From: Vibrio sp. S9_S30
GTDB taxonomy: Bacteria; Pseudomonadota; Gammaproteobacteria; Enterobacterales; Vibrionaceae
Reading direction: 5' to 3'
DNA length: 64,000 nt
NCBI RefSeq assembly: GCF_014694455.1
Contig: NZ_JAAUWT010000003.1
Location: 308,795 to 372,794, forward strand
Part shown: piece after piece, positions 1 to 9,283 of the stretch
Numbering within the stretch: the first letter of the stretch is position 1
Layout of the letters: the number at the start of each line of letters is the position of its first letter
Program-made: the position numbers and the translations under genes
Notes under the pieces: model-generated
The model's input: only the letters and a program-made list of their open reading frames with translations
Told to the model about the DNA's origin: nothing
Databases searched by the model: none

Positions 1-781
1 CTTTCTGACCGGCTGTGTCTAGGATTTTCTCAACAAGAGCTTCACCGTCTTCATCTTTGTAGCCAAGGATGTCAGCTGTGATTTCAACTAGGTAGCTGTC
101 TAGCTCAGTCTTGTTCCAATCAGCAAATACAGCTTGCATTTCGTCAGCTGAAAGGCCAAGACCGTCTTTCATGAACTGGTATGCTTCAGTGATAAGCTGC
201 ATGTCACCGTATTCGATGCCGTTGTGTACCATCTTAACGAAGTGACCCGCACCGTCGTTACCGACCCAGTCACAGCAAGGCTCGCCAGCGTCAGTTTTTG
301 CAGAGATACCTTGGAAGATGGGCTTAACCGCTTCCCAAGCTTCTGGAGAACCACCCGGCATGATCGATGGTCCGAAACGTGCACCTTCTTCACCACCAGA
401 TACACCCGTACCGATGAAGTGAATGCCTTTCTCGCGACAATGCGCTACGCGACGGTTTGTATCTGGGTAGTTCGTGTTACCACCGTCGATGATGATGTCG
501 CCTTCATCTAGAAGCGGGATTAGGTTGTCGATGAATGCATCCACAACTGCACCAGCACGAACCATGAGCATCACTTTGCGTGGTGCTTCTAGCTTCTCTA
601 CTAGCTCTTCTAGAGAGTAAGCACCCACTATGTTTGTGCCTTTCGCCGGGCCTTCTAGGAACTCGTCTACCTTCGCAGCAGTACGGTTGTGAGCCACAAC
701 TTTGAAGCCGTGGTCGTTCATGTTTAGGATAAGGTTCTGACCCATTACTGCTAGGCCAATAACACCGATATCACCTTTCAT
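1..781 (-). CDS. gnd: 6-phosphogluconate dehydrogenase, N-terminal part (runs off the left edge)
   Basis: Decarboxylating NADP-dependent 6-phosphogluconate dehydrogenase, the third oxidative pentose phosphate enzyme, cytosolic. About 260 N-terminal residues are present and the rest lies outside the window. The protein starts MKGDIGVIGLAVMGQNL, the Rossmann dinucleotide fold, followed by GTGVSGGEEGA (substrate loop) and HFVKMVHNGIEY with the catalytic lysine. The ATG follows a GGAGA ribosome-binding site. It is third in an operon after zwf and pgl, starting 20 bp after the pgl stop. Identification is secure; only the missing C-terminus is unseen. Confidence 0.95.
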   Translation of the reverse strand, partial: MKGDIGVIGLAVMGQNLILNMNDHGFKVVAHNRTAAKVDEFLEGPAKGTNIVGAYSLEELVEKLEAPRKVMLMVRAGAVVDAFIDNLIPLLDEGDIIIDGGNTNYPDTNRRVAHCREKGIHFIGTGVSGGEEGARFGPSIMPGGSPEAWEAVKPIFQGISAKTDAGEPCCDWVGNDGAGHFVKMVHNGIEYGDMQLITEAYQFMKDGLGLSADEMQAVFADWNKTELDSYLVEITADILGYKDEDGEALVEKILDTAGQK

Positions 782-801
782 TATTCATCTCCATTAATCG
801 A

Positions 802-1518
802 TCAGGCAATTTTACTTGCTGCGTCTGAATCTAAGTACCACTCCGTTTCGCCCGCTTTGGACTGAATTTTCGCCGCCGGATAAGGCAATGCTTCGGCTGG
901 AGTGGTGTGAATTTCGTGTACGATCTCAGTCTTGCCTGCGCCTAACACTAGGTAGCTGATGCGCTTCGCCGCTTCCAACACTTTGGCGGTTTTCGACACG
1001 CGGATTTGACCGGATTCTGGATGAGAGGCCAAAACAGATAGGCTCTCATCGTTGTAATTGGTTTGCTCTGGGAACAACGAAGCCGTGTGGCCATCAGCAC
1101 CCACACCAAGCAGAATCCAATCGAACACTGGCGTGCCGTTTTCAGTTGGGATCACCTCTGCCATTTCATTGGCGAAGCGCTCAGCTTCTGCTTTTGGCTC
1201 GTCTTCACCACGGATGCGGTGAATGTTGTCTGCCGGAATCTCTACTTGGCTGAACAACAATGCGTTCGCTTCGCCGTAGTTACTTTCTGCATCATCCGGT
1301 GCAACGCAGCGCTCATCACCCCACCAGAAGTGGAGGTTGTTCCACTGGATAGATGTTGCGTAAGCCTCTGTCGCAAGCAGCTTGAACAACATCTTTGGCG
1401 TGCTGCCACCAGATAATGAAATGTGCACAGGCTTGCCTTGCTCGCTGAACGCTTTCAGCTCGTTTGCTAGGCTTTCTACTACCTGATCCGCAGTTTGGAA
1501 GATCTTATGATTGATCAT
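802..1518 (-). CDS. pgl: 6-phosphogluconolactonase
   Basis: Hydrolyses 6-phosphogluconolactone to 6-phosphogluconate between Zwf and Gnd. The 238-residue protein has the usual length of the DevB/Pgl family and shows its marks: [12 protein letters not shown] near residue 35, WGDERCV near 65 and [13 protein letters not shown] near 140. Its ATG overlaps the zwf stop by four bases, which implies translational coupling. The order zwf-pgl-gnd gives the complete oxidative branch in one transcript that makes NADPH. Confidence 0.95.
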   Translation of the reverse strand: MINHKIFQTADQVVESLANELKAFSEQGKPVHISLSGGSTPKMLFKLLATEAYATSIQWNNLHFWWGDERCVAPDDAESNYGEANALLFSQVEIPADNIHRIRGEDEPKAEAERFANEMAEVIPTENGTPVFDWILLGVGADGHTASLFPEQTNYNDESLSVLASHPESGQIRVSKTAKVLEAAKRISYLVLGAGKTEIVHEIHTTPAEALPYPAAKIQSKAGETEWYLDSDAASKIA

Positions 1519-3020
1519 AGTTCGCAGTAATCCGTATCAGTAAGGTTCTTACAAGGGAAGCGCCATGCGCGACCGTCTCGCTGAAGTAGCTTATCAGACT
1601 CGATTGGCCCCCATGTTCCACAGGCGTAGCCAAACAGTGATTGAGGATCTTGTTTGAAGTCCAGAATCGGCTGAACGTACTTCCAACACGCTTCGACGGC
1701 ATCACTGCGAGCAAATAGCGTCGCGTCGCCATTCAGTGAGTCAAGAAGTAGACGCTCATACGCTGTCAGCATTTGCGCTTCTTCCAGAGAGGCGTAGTGG
1801 AAGTTCATTTTCACTTCTTTCGCGTGGAAACCTGCGCCTGGCTCTTTCAAACCAAAGCTCATCTGAATGCCTTCATCAGGCTGAATACGAATGATCAGCT
1901 TGTTTTCTGGGGCATCCAAACCAAATACTGGGTGTGGCGTGCGTTTGAAGTGAATAACGACTTCGGTTACACGTGTTGGTAAGCGCTTACCTGTACGAAC
2001 GTAGAATGGTACACCGTTCCAACGCCAGTTGTTGATGTACGCTTTCAAGCCCACGTACGTTTCGGTGCGCGAATCTTCTGCTACCCCTGTCTCTTCACGG
2101 TATCCTGGAAGGAATTCGCCACGCACATCCGAACCCGTGTACTGACCCAGCACAAGATTATTGCGAAGATCGTTATCATCCAGTGGTTTCAAGCACTGAA
2201 GCACTTTCACCACTTCATCACGCATTGAGTCGGCATTGATTTGAGCAGGTGGCTCCATACCCACCATTGCCAACACTTGTAGCAAGTGGTTTTGGAACAT
2301 ATCACGCACAGCACCGGAACCGTCGTAATAGCCGCCACGCTCTTCTACACCTAAGAATTCCGCACCGGTGATTTCCACGTAATCAATAAAGTTACGGTTC
2401 CACAATGGCTCGAACATGGCGTTAGAAAAACGGAAGACTAACAAGTTTTGTACCGTTTCCTTGCCTAAATAATGGTCGATACGGTAAATCTGGTGTTCCT
2501 GAAAATGCTCATGGATTTCTTTATCCAACTTCTGCGCAGACTCCAAATCGTAACCAAATGGCTTTTCGATGATCAGGCGCTTCCAACCTTCGCTTTCATC
2601 GTTCAAACCATGCGCCGCTAAGCTAGCAGGGATCACGCTGTAAAGGCTTGGTGGTGTCGCTAAATAGAAGAGAGTATTACGTTGTTCAAACTGGTAACTT
2701 TTAGAGAGTTCATCTAAACGGGTAACCAACTTGGCGTAATCGGCGGTGTCAGAAGTGTCTATCGCTTGGTAGTGCAGATAGTTAATGAACGCATCTAACG
2801 TTTCAGGTTCCGTTTTTTCCATTTCCTGAAGGGAGCGTTTTAACTTGTCGCGATAAGATTCATCGCTGTACTCAGTACGGCTGACGCCTAAAATCGCAAA
2901 GGATTCTGGAAGCTGCTTGTTTGCGTATAAATGGTATAGCGCAGGGATCAGCTTGCGGTAAGTCAAATCGCCAGAGGCACCGAAGATAACGATGCAGCTG
3001 TTTTCAGGTATTACCATCAT
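1515..3020 (-). CDS. zwf: glucose-6-phosphate 1-dehydrogenase
   Basis: Oxidises glucose-6-phosphate to the lactone and makes NADPH; first gene of the operon. The 501-residue protein is close to the usual 490-500. It has the NADP-binding motif [11 protein letters not shown] (residues 14-24), EKPFGYDL, and the active-site signature IDHYLGKE around residue 183. Two adjacent ATG codons (3020 and 3017) follow an AAAGGAAAG site, so the exact start is ambiguous by one codon. The promoter must lie in the 320-bp gap upstream, which also holds a Fur-box-like sequence and a hairpin. Confidence 0.96.
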   Translation of the reverse strand: MMVIPENSCIVIFGASGDLTYRKLIPALYHLYANKQLPESFAILGVSRTEYSDESYRDKLKRSLQEMEKTEPETLDAFINYLHYQAIDTSDTADYAKLVTRLDELSKSYQFEQRNTLFYLATPPSLYSVIPASLAAHGLNDESEGWKRLIIEKPFGYDLESAQKLDKEIHEHFQEHQIYRIDHYLGKETVQNLLVFRFSNAMFEPLWNRNFIDYVEITGAEFLGVEERGGYYDGSGAVRDMFQNHLLQVLAMVGMEPPAQINADSMRDEVVKVLQCLKPLDDNDLRNNLVLGQYTGSDVRGEFLPGYREETGVAEDSRTETYVGLKAYINNWRWNGVPFYVRTGKRLPTRVTEVVIHFKRTPHPVFGLDAPENKLIIRIQPDEGIQMSFGLKEPGAGFHAKEVKMNFHYASLEEAQMLTAYERLLLDSLNGDATLFARSDAVEACWKYVQPILDFKQDPQSLFGYACGTWGPIESDKLLQRDGRAWRFPCKNLTDTDYCEL

Positions 3021-3152
3021 CTTTCCTTAAAAGAGGGGTTTTCATTGAGACAAAACTAGAATTCACAAACCCTATCAATGTCACAGGTAAATTAACAATA
3101 GTTGTTAACTATCAGTCCGAGAGGTAAGAACTATGGGCTATTCAGTGTTTAA

Positions 3153-3184
3153 CTGAGGTAAAATAGCGTGCTACTTTACCTCAG
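3153..3184. repeat. inverted repeat in the zwf upstream gap
   Basis: Perfect 10-bp arms CTGAGGTAAA / TTTACCTCAG separated by 12 bases that can themselves pair weakly (TAG/CTA). No convincing T-run follows on either strand, so a plain intrinsic terminator is uncertain. It could end transcripts of the upstream kinase-like gene or be an operator. The rest of the 320-bp gap (3021-3340) holds no gene that I can support. Confidence 0.5.
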
Positions 3185-3274
3185 CTTATTACGATACGCA
3201 TCCCAAAAACTTACCTATTTCAATTTTGTTGAGAAAAACTACAAAATTTCTGTAACATTTACAATATAACAAAT

Positions 3275-3293
3275 AATAATAATTATCATTAAC
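3275..3293 (-). promoter_or_regulatory. candidate Fur box
   Basis: On the minus strand the 19-mer gttaatgataattattatt matches the classic Fur consensus gataatgataatcattatc at 16 of 19 positions. It lies about 255 bp upstream of zwf and just past the 3' end of the kinase-like gene, both on the minus strand. It may control a promoter for zwf or an unannotated short transcript. The surroundings are AT-rich, so chance resemblance is possible. Confidence 0.45.
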
Positions 3294-3340
3294 AACAAAA
3301 AGAAGGGATCGATTCGACATAAGGTATTCCATCAAAAGCA

Positions 3341-4348
3341 TTACCTCACAACGTATTCGAGCCCTTTTGTAGCACATGAAATTGAGTATTCGTTGATTTT
3401 CCAGTGTTCTGGGCTCCAGCCATAGAGAAACCTTATAAAATCTGCCCAAGCCACATAGTAAAAGGGTTCCCAGCTCTGAATAACCCATTTTGCATTGTGT
3501 TCTGGATGATAGAACGACATGGCATCTTCAAATTGGGAAAAGTAGTAATCTAACAACAGATTTTCAACCTCTTTGGCTTCTTCCATAGGCACACAACTGC
3601 TTATGAAAAGCATGACGTCTTTCATTGCACACCCCTTGCCTACATATTGAAAATCCACTGCGCCAACAGAATCCACATTCGGCGAAAAACAGAAGTTCGC
3701 TAGCTTGGCATCACCATGGACGAGCGTGGGAAATGGCGCCGATTTCAGTACTGAATCGATGGCTTTTGCGTATTGTTTAAACGGGCTTGCTGCCATTGCT
3801 TGAAGTTCATCGGGGCGAGTATCCAAATGCCAATAGGTCCCTTGCGACCATAAAGAGGTTTCTTGAGCCCATAGGGTTTCACCTTGATTAGATAGGTTGG
3901 GGCTGGTACCCAAATACTTAGCATGAAAATTGGCTAACCATTTCAGACAAAGCTTCCAGTGCCTAACATCCGAGTCCTTAACCACCTCTGTTAAACCATC
4001 ATCACGCAAATCAGACATCACTATTACGTATTGTGATGGAGTGGAATCAACTTTCAACCCTATGGGCATAAGGCATCTTGGATCTTTTTGGGTGGAAAAA
4101 TTCAAATACCAATTGGCTTCTATAATGTAAGATTTTCGTTTTCTATTGGTGGATCGCTCCGTATTCCAGCCCCTTGGATGTGCGAGTGTTTCGGGTAACT
4201 CTATCCATTTAGCAATGACGCTATTCTCGATCGCATCACTGTCGCCTTTTGAGTTCAAATACCAGCGTTCAAGTCGCCCAAAGCCGCCCCAAAGCGTCTG
4301 AATCAATTGCTTCTCATAGGGCTCTTGCATGGCATACTCTTTACTCAT
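3341..4348 (-). CDS. aminoglycoside/choline-kinase-like phosphotransferase
   Basis: Protein of 335 residues with the APH/ChoK-type kinase core: LVHGDAKLANF near residue 210 (catalytic HGDxxxxN loop) followed by AVDFQYVGKG (metal-binding DF[QG]). The N-terminal lobe is less typical. The substrate cannot be read from sequence; relatives phosphorylate small molecules with hydroxyl groups, and resistance should not be assumed. The ATG at 4348 has a GGGGAA placed very close, while the internal ATG at residue 7 has AAGAG in front, so the start may be shorter. It stands alone, divergent from the PilZ gene. Confidence 0.75.
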   Translation of the reverse strand: MSKEYAMQEPYEKQLIQTLWGGFGRLERWYLNSKGDSDAIENSVIAKWIELPETLAHPRGWNTERSTNRKRKSYIIEANWYLNFSTQKDPRCLMPIGLKVDSTPSQYVIVMSDLRDDGLTEVVKDSDVRHWKLCLKWLANFHAKYLGTSPNLSNQGETLWAQETSLWSQGTYWHLDTRPDELQAMAASPFKQYAKAIDSVLKSAPFPTLVHGDAKLANFCFSPNVDSVGAVDFQYVGKGCAMKDVMLFISSCVPMEEAKEVENLLLDYYFSQFEDAMSFYHPEHNAKWVIQSWEPFYYVAWADFIRFLYGWSPEHWKINEYSISCATKGLEYVVR

Positions 4349-4711
4349 TTCCCCATTCCCGACATTTGATCAACTCAACATCTATACTAGGTCTATATTC
4401 TCTCTTAAACAGACATGATTCGCCAATAGAGAAAACCATTACTAAACTGGATTAATAAGCCATCTTTTGTTTCATGCCATTTGCCGAGAGGAACCTGATT
4501 TTATGACTCAATTCTGCGAATTTTTTACTTGCACCGCTCACATTCAGTGACGCTGAATAAACTCATTTTTAAAACTTAATTTATAATGTCAGGGCGACAA
4601 TCGCGACTAAAATGCATCGAAGCACATAACACCGCAATTCTTGTCGTGCGTCTATTTTTCATCGCCTTACAATGGCTTAGTACGAGGCAATAAGGGTCAA
4701 AAAGGATTATC
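4349..4711. other. divergent intergenic region
   Basis: This 363-bp gap separates the kinase-like gene from the divergent PilZ gene and must hold both promoters. It is AT-rich and a TATAAT hexamer is visible at 4582-4587, but I see no matching -35 element at the usual spacing. No reading frame, repeat or hairpin worth calling was found. Confidence 0.5.
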
Positions 4712-5455
4712 ATGGCGGACAATTCGGCGACAGCAAACCTACAAAGTAATGGTAATAAGGATAACTTTAGAGGTGCTGAAACAACGCTTAAAAGCTCTGA
4801 CGCTTTAGCAATGATTGAACACAGCAGTGAAGCGACAATCAACGTCTCGACACCGGTTGGTATCAACTATAAAGGTACAACGCCTTTTATTGGCACCATT
4901 GGAACAGACTACATATTGTTGGGCGCACCTGATATTTCAGATGAAGATTACGAATACTTTTTTCAGGAAGGTTTTTGGGTCAATGTTCGTGCTATTTCAC
5001 CCCGTGGTGAAGGGGCACTTATCTATTTTCGTTGTCAAATCATGCACATCATAAACAACCCCGTTCGCATGATCATGATCTCTATTCCTGCCAATATGAA
5101 GGTGCTTCAACTTCGTAAAGAACCTAGGTACGACGTGTCACTCGCGGCCATTGTTTTTTATGACGGGCAACGCTTAGAGTGTGAAGTACGTGACATATCC
5201 AAAGGGGGGTGTCGTATCATAACCAGCCCTTTGACACGCACATTCCAAATAGGGGAAGCCGTACAAGTCAGCATCGTGGAACGCACACGTGAGAAGCTGG
5301 ATCTGCCTCAACTTACCGGTAAGATTTGCAACATGCAGAAGTCCCACCATTATGCACGTTATGGGATGATGTTTGATGATAAAGGGGAAAAGAGTGTCCA
5401 ACTTCTGCTGAGCCATTTGAAGTTTGACGGCTCAAAGCTCGCTCTAAAAGCCTAG
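4712..5455 (+). CDS. PilZ-domain c-di-GMP receptor
   Basis: A 247-residue cytosolic protein of YcgR-like layout. The N-terminal half (about residues 35-125) is a YcgR-type beta domain, and the C-terminal half is a PilZ domain carrying both binding motifs: LRKEPRYDVS (RxxxR) near residue 133 and DISKGGCRI (D/NxSxxG) near 162. With both intact it should bind c-di-GMP. The ATG follows AAAAAGGA. It is monocistronic. Members of the family tune motility, biofilm or virulence traits, but the target of this one cannot be told from the sequence. An EAL-type gene lies 6 kb away. Confidence 0.88.
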   Translation: MADNSATANLQSNGNKDNFRGAETTLKSSDALAMIEHSSEATINVSTPVGINYKGTTPFIGTIGTDYILLGAPDISDEDYEYFFQEGFWVNVRAISPRGEGALIYFRCQIMHIINNPVRMIMISIPANMKVLQLRKEPRYDVSLAAIVFYDGQRLECEVRDISKGGCRIITSPLTRTFQIGEAVQVSIVERTREKLDLPQLTGKICNMQKSHHYARYGMMFDDKGEKSVQLLLSHLKFDGSKLALKA

Positions 5456-5629
5456 CTTGAGAGACCACACTGCCATTCAGCCATAATTTCTATTTAATAC
5501 TGCAATTTCTATTTAATACTGCTTTTGAAAAGGGATCTTGCCTCGACCGTAAGACGATTCGATAGCGCCTACCATTCATAGCGGCTTCCAAAGATAGATA
5601 ATATTTACCTGTCGAAAAGAGAACTGAAA

Positions 5630-5686
5630 GTTTCAGGGAATACAAAGAGTTTCAGGGAATAAAAAGAGTTTCAGGGAATAAAAAAG
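5630..5686. repeat. three tandem 19-bp repeats
   Basis: Three consecutive copies of gtttcagggaataaaaaga (the first has tacaaaga at its end, and the last base differs in the third) lie between the PilZ gene and the cold-shock gene. No coding role is visible. The third copy merges into the hairpin terminator of the cold-shock gene. Confidence 0.85.
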
Positions 5687-5714
5687 CTTAGGTTCTTAAC
5701 CAGATCCTAAGCTT
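5678..5714 (-). terminator. second terminator behind the cold-shock gene
   Basis: On the minus strand a 9-bp stem AAGCTTAGG / CCTAAGCTT with a 13-base loop is followed directly by six T residues. It lies downstream of the stronger GC-rich hairpin, giving the csp transcript two tandem stops. It may also end the convergent PilZ transcript. Confidence 0.7.
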
Positions 5715-5760
5715 GTATTACGAACAATTCTACGAATTATTACTTGTGATAAAACGAATT

Positions 5761-5793
5761 CGCCCCGCTACCTCGGGTGAGAGAGCGGGGCGA
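5761..5793 (-). terminator. terminator of the cold-shock gene
   Basis: Perfect 9-bp GC-rich stem CGCCCCGCT / AGCGGGGCG with a 14-base loop, about 25 bp after the csp stop codon. On the minus strand it is followed by a moderately T-rich stretch. Confidence 0.75.
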
Positions 5794-5817
5794 TGCATTC
5801 TATCAATCTAAACTTAA

Positions 5818-6027
5818 TTAGATTTTTTCAACGTTTGCAGCTTGAGGGCCTTTTTGACCTTGCTCAACTTCAAACGATACTTTTTGGCCTTCAGCAAGTG
5901 TTTTGAATCCGTCACCGGTGATAGCACGGAAGTGAACAAATACGTCTGCACCACCGTCTTCTTGAGTAATAAAACCAAAACCTTTTTCTTCGTTAAACCA
6001 CTTAACTGTGCCAGTTGTCTTAGACAT
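5818..6027 (-). CDS. CspA-family cold-shock protein
   Basis: A 69-residue single-domain nucleic-acid chaperone with both RNA-binding motifs, KGFGFIT (RNP1) and DVFVHF (RNP2), and the KWFNEEKG start typical of the family. The ATG follows TTAGGAAAT. Two terminators follow the gene. The upstream gap is long and could contain the extended 5' leader that many cold-inducible csp genes carry, but no cold-box was identified. Which paralogue (CspA, CspE, CspV) it is cannot be decided from the sequence alone. Confidence 0.95.
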   Translation of the reverse strand: MSKTTGTVKWFNEEKGFGFITQEDGGADVFVHFRAITGDGFKTLAEGQKVSFEVEQGQKGPQAANVEKI

Positions 6028-6710
6028 GGGTATTTCCTAAATTGTATCTTTGTATCTCACAGAGCGACCTTCGCGCCATGATTGTTTGTCAGCCAGATCG
6101 AGAATTATTTATGAGAGGTTTTAACATCGAAAAGAAAACACTTCATGAACAAACTGAGAAACAGTCAATTAAAGAAGACTTCTTAGAGTCAGAAACAACA
6201 AATAAACGGGTCTACGTACAGGCCAATTACCAAGTTACGCGACTTTTTTATCTGTGTACACGATTTTCTTCCTTTAACAGGAAAAAATCGCTTCGATTGT
6301 GATATACGCATGCAAAAATGACAACATTCACACACAATTCATGAAACTGCTGTTGCGGTATCTCATTTCTCATTCTATCGAACTGTCTGTTTCTGCAAAA
6401 TTTTCCTTATTTTGGGAATATTTTATGCGGCTAACAGGTCTTATAGCCTAGTGGCTAGGATAAGCGAGAATTAAACTGGCTTCCAAACAAGACTAAGGCG
6501 TCGCTGCTGTAGGTTTTGAATCGACGTTGAAAGTATCTCGTGTCGTTTTTAACAAACCCACACTTATTTCCGTCCGTCGTTGTACAGGGCTGAAAGAAGA
6601 AACCCATTGTCATACCTTACGAAAGCTCATAAAGAGGAGACAAGTTAGGTAAACCGGTAAAATCTGTTTATATTTTAACTGAGCTTAATGTCTACCCAAA
6701 AGAGCATGCT
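6028..6710. other. long intergenic region between csp and scsB
   Basis: This gap of 683 bp separates two divergent genes and should hold the csp leader and promoter plus the scsB promoter. A frame of 86 codons at 6042-6302 on the plus strand has no ribosome-binding site, no recognisable motif and lies where the csp leader is expected, so it is not called. A small imperfect hairpin around gcctagtggctagg near 6447 is the only structure seen. Confidence 0.5.
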
Positions 6711-8783
6711 TTGAACATACCATCTATATTCCGATACGTTTTTGCTTACGTTACTTGTATTGTGTCGCTATCTTCTTACGGTGCTGCGCACACCACTTCT
6801 TGGCTTCAAAACGATAGACACCCTCCTGTATCAGTAAAACTATCACTCACTGGCACACAAGACGTTAAGACAAAAACCGTTCATGCCTTGCTGGAAGTAC
6901 GGTTGAATGATGGCTGGAAAACCTACTGGCGCACCCCCGGAGAAGGGGGCGTGGCGCCCTCTATCGATTACTCCACCGCTTCTAACATTGAGAACATTCA
7001 ATGGTACTGGCCTACCCCAAATTATTATCAGCAATTCGGTTTAACCGTGTTGGGCTATCAAGATTATGTGGCGTTTCCACTGGATATCATGTTGAACAAC
7101 CCACAAACAGCGACAGAAATGAACGCAACACTAACGTTACCCAGTTGCACCGACATCTGCGTGCTGGCCGACTACCCTATTCGTTTACGTTTTGATCCTA
7201 AAGCACTGTCGCCGGATAGTGAAACCATGCTGCTTCACAATCAAGCGATGTCTTTGATTCCACTTGATCATGGCAATACGACGGTGACACGCGTAATTTG
7301 GGATGAAAATAGCCGGCTACTCAATGTTACCTTGAGAAACGAAACTGGTTGGGAAAGACCAAACCTTTTTATCGAAACATTGGAGCCAAGTGATAACCAT
7401 TTTCAAGCTCCAACCCTCTCAATTCATAACCAACAACTAACAGCCATTGTGCCTGTTTCAAACGCCCTAGGGATACCAGATTTAACCAATCAAGAATTGC
7501 GCATTACCGTAAAAGATAACCTACTTTTACAAGAAATGATCGCGCCGTATTCAGTAGGAAATGTTGAGTTCGATACTCAAAACACAGCGCTGATGTTATG
7601 GTTCGCTTTCCTTGGGGGGCTGATATTAAATGTGATGCCGTGTGTGCTTCCCGTCCTCGGAATCAAAGTCAATAGTGTGTTGCTTTCTGGCGATAAGCCG
7701 GCCTTGCACAGAGCTCAATTCCTTGCCTCTGCGATGGGCATCATCGCTTCCTTTTGGGTACTGGCTGTTGCCCTCATACTCCTAAAATGGACAGGTAACA
7801 CCGTTGGCTGGGGGATCCAATTCCAACAACCTTGGTTTTTGATCTTCTTAGCGGTTGTTACTTTAGGGTTTAGCTTAAATTTATTCGGCGTTTTTGAATT
7901 TAAACTCCCTAGTTCATGGTCAAGTGCTTTAGCGAGTGACAGAGGGAAAGGGCTATCGAAACCCTTTTTCCAAGGCGCCTTTGCAACACTGCTAGCCACG
8001 CCTTGCAGTGCTCCGTTTTTAGGTACGGCCGTTGCTTTCGCATTAGGTAGCCATATTTTTGACATTCTGCTCATATTTACGTTTTTGGGCATGGGTTTAG
8101 CGTTTCCTTGGTTTATGTTCGCTTTATTCCCTAGAACGATTGGGTTACTGCCAAAACCTGGTCCTTGGATGAATAAAATGCGAGTCATTTTTGCTTTGAT
8201 GATGTCTTTAACATCCTTTTGGCTGATTTCATTACTTTCTGAGCACCTAGGTCAATTTTTGACTACGTTAGTCAGTGTCATTACATTTGCCCTTTTGCTG
8301 ATTGCGTTGGCTGCAAAACATGGCATCAAAAACGTCACGATTTATGGTAGCTCTGTATTACTGATATTCGGATTAGGCATGACTATAGCTGGGGCACTTT
8401 CGTCAAATGGGGCAACACCCATTGTCGATGATTTACCATGGCAAGAGTTGGACACACAAGCCATCGCCCAACATGTCAGGGGTGGAAAACTCGTATTTGT
8501 CGATATCACCGCAGATTGGTGTATTACCTGCAAAGCAAACAAGATTGGAATCATACTGCAATCCCCAACGTATGAGCTTATGCAAGCGTCTGACATCGTT
8601 TTAATGCGTGGGGATTGGACAACACCCAGTCATACAATTACTGAATTTTTGATGAGTCACGGTCGATATGGCGTACCGCTTAATGTGGTATATGGACCTA
8701 ATGCACCTTTAGGGAATGACCTTCCCGTTCTGCTTACCCAAGACGCCATTTCACAATCTCTCAATCTAGCAAGAGGAAAATAA
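6711..8783 (+). CDS. scsB: ScsB-type thiol-disulfide reductant conductor (DsbD-like)
   Basis: Inner-membrane protein of 690 residues that moves electrons from cytosolic thioredoxin to periplasmic partners. In order: a signal segment (residues 8-25), a large ScsB-type periplasmic alpha domain with a C146/C150 pair, an 8-TM DsbD-like core with the conserved cysteines in VMPCVLPVLG (C311) and ATPCSAPFLG (C432), and a C-terminal thioredoxin-like gamma domain with WCITC (C604, C607). The start is TTG, supported by AAGAG eight bases upstream; no better ATG exists. It begins an operon with scsD and scsC. In Salmonella the scs genes relate to copper and redox stress. Confidence 0.88.
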   Translation: MNIPSIFRYVFAYVTCIVSLSSYGAAHTTSWLQNDRHPPVSVKLSLTGTQDVKTKTVHALLEVRLNDGWKTYWRTPGEGGVAPSIDYSTASNIENIQWYWPTPNYYQQFGLTVLGYQDYVAFPLDIMLNNPQTATEMNATLTLPSCTDICVLADYPIRLRFDPKALSPDSETMLLHNQAMSLIPLDHGNTTVTRVIWDENSRLLNVTLRNETGWERPNLFIETLEPSDNHFQAPTLSIHNQQLTAIVPVSNALGIPDLTNQELRITVKDNLLLQEMIAPYSVGNVEFDTQNTALMLWFAFLGGLILNVMPCVLPVLGIKVNSVLLSGDKPALHRAQFLASAMGIIASFWVLAVALILLKWTGNTVGWGIQFQQPWFLIFLAVVTLGFSLNLFGVFEFKLPSSWSSALASDRGKGLSKPFFQGAFATLLATPCSAPFLGTAVAFALGSHIFDILLIFTFLGMGLAFPWFMFALFPRTIGLLPKPGPWMNKMRVIFALMMSLTSFWLISLLSEHLGQFLTTLVSVITFALLLIALAAKHGIKNVTIYGSSVLLIFGLGMTIAGALSSNGATPIVDDLPWQELDTQAIAQHVRGGKLVFVDITADWCITCKANKIGIILQSPTYELMQASDIVLMRGDWTTPSHTITEFLMSHGRYGVPLNVVYGPNAPLGNDLPVLLTQDAISQSLNLARGK

Positions 8784-8786
8784 CCG

Positions 8787-9272
8787 ATGTTTAAAACAGT
8801 AAGAAACCTCACGGGCTATCTCTTGCTTATTATTCTGCTTACGGGTCTGCTCGATTGGTGGCGAACCAAGCATGTTGATTTCCGAGACATGCCGCTTACC
8901 CAGGGAAAAGCAATCGATGGTTCTTTTATTAATGTTACGGCGTTAAGCCATGATAAGCCTGTCTTGGTTTATTTTTGGGCAACATGGTGTGGTGTATGCA
9001 GCCTAACAACACCAAGCATTGAGATTTTGTCCAATTATTATGAAGTGGTTTCCATTGCTTTAGCATCTGGTGAAGATGACCGCCTACTCGAATACATGGA
9101 GAATAACGACTACAACTTCACGGTAATGAATGATTTGGAGGGCAGTATCAATCAATACTGGCGAGCCCAAATCACTCCTACGATCGCCATCGTTAAAGAT
9201 GGTGAAATTCAGTCTATGACCACAGGATTTTCTACTCCTTGGGGATTATGGCTACGTTTACTGCTGGCATAA
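8787..9272 (+). CDS. scsD: ScsD-type membrane-anchored thioredoxin
   Basis: A 161-residue TlpA/ScsD-like protein with an uncleaved N-terminal membrane anchor (about residues 8-25) and a periplasmic thioredoxin fold with active site ATWCGVC (C68, C71) and the cis-Pro loop ITPTIAI near residue 135. It starts 3 bp after scsB with GAGGAAAATAACCG in front of the ATG. It probably receives electrons from ScsB. Confidence 0.82.
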   Translation: MFKTVRNLTGYLLLIILLTGLLDWWRTKHVDFRDMPLTQGKAIDGSFINVTALSHDKPVLVYFWATWCGVCSLTTPSIEILSNYYEVVSIALASGEDDRLLEYMENNDYNFTVMNDLEGSINQYWRAQITPTIAIVKDGEIQSMTTGFSTPWGLWLRLLLA

Positions 9273-9283
9273 GGATTCAGAAA

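Noticed and set aside
3021..3340. RyhB-like small RNA below the Fur box
   Set aside because: I could not find the conserved RyhB core in either strand of the gap; the Fur box alone is not enough.
6042..6302. 86-codon plus-strand frame upstream of the cold-shock gene
   Set aside because: No ribosome-binding site or motif; it overlaps the expected csp leader on the other strand.
9239..9283. Upstream TTG start for ScsC
   Set aside because: It lies inside scsD and would place 15 residues before a clear signal peptide.
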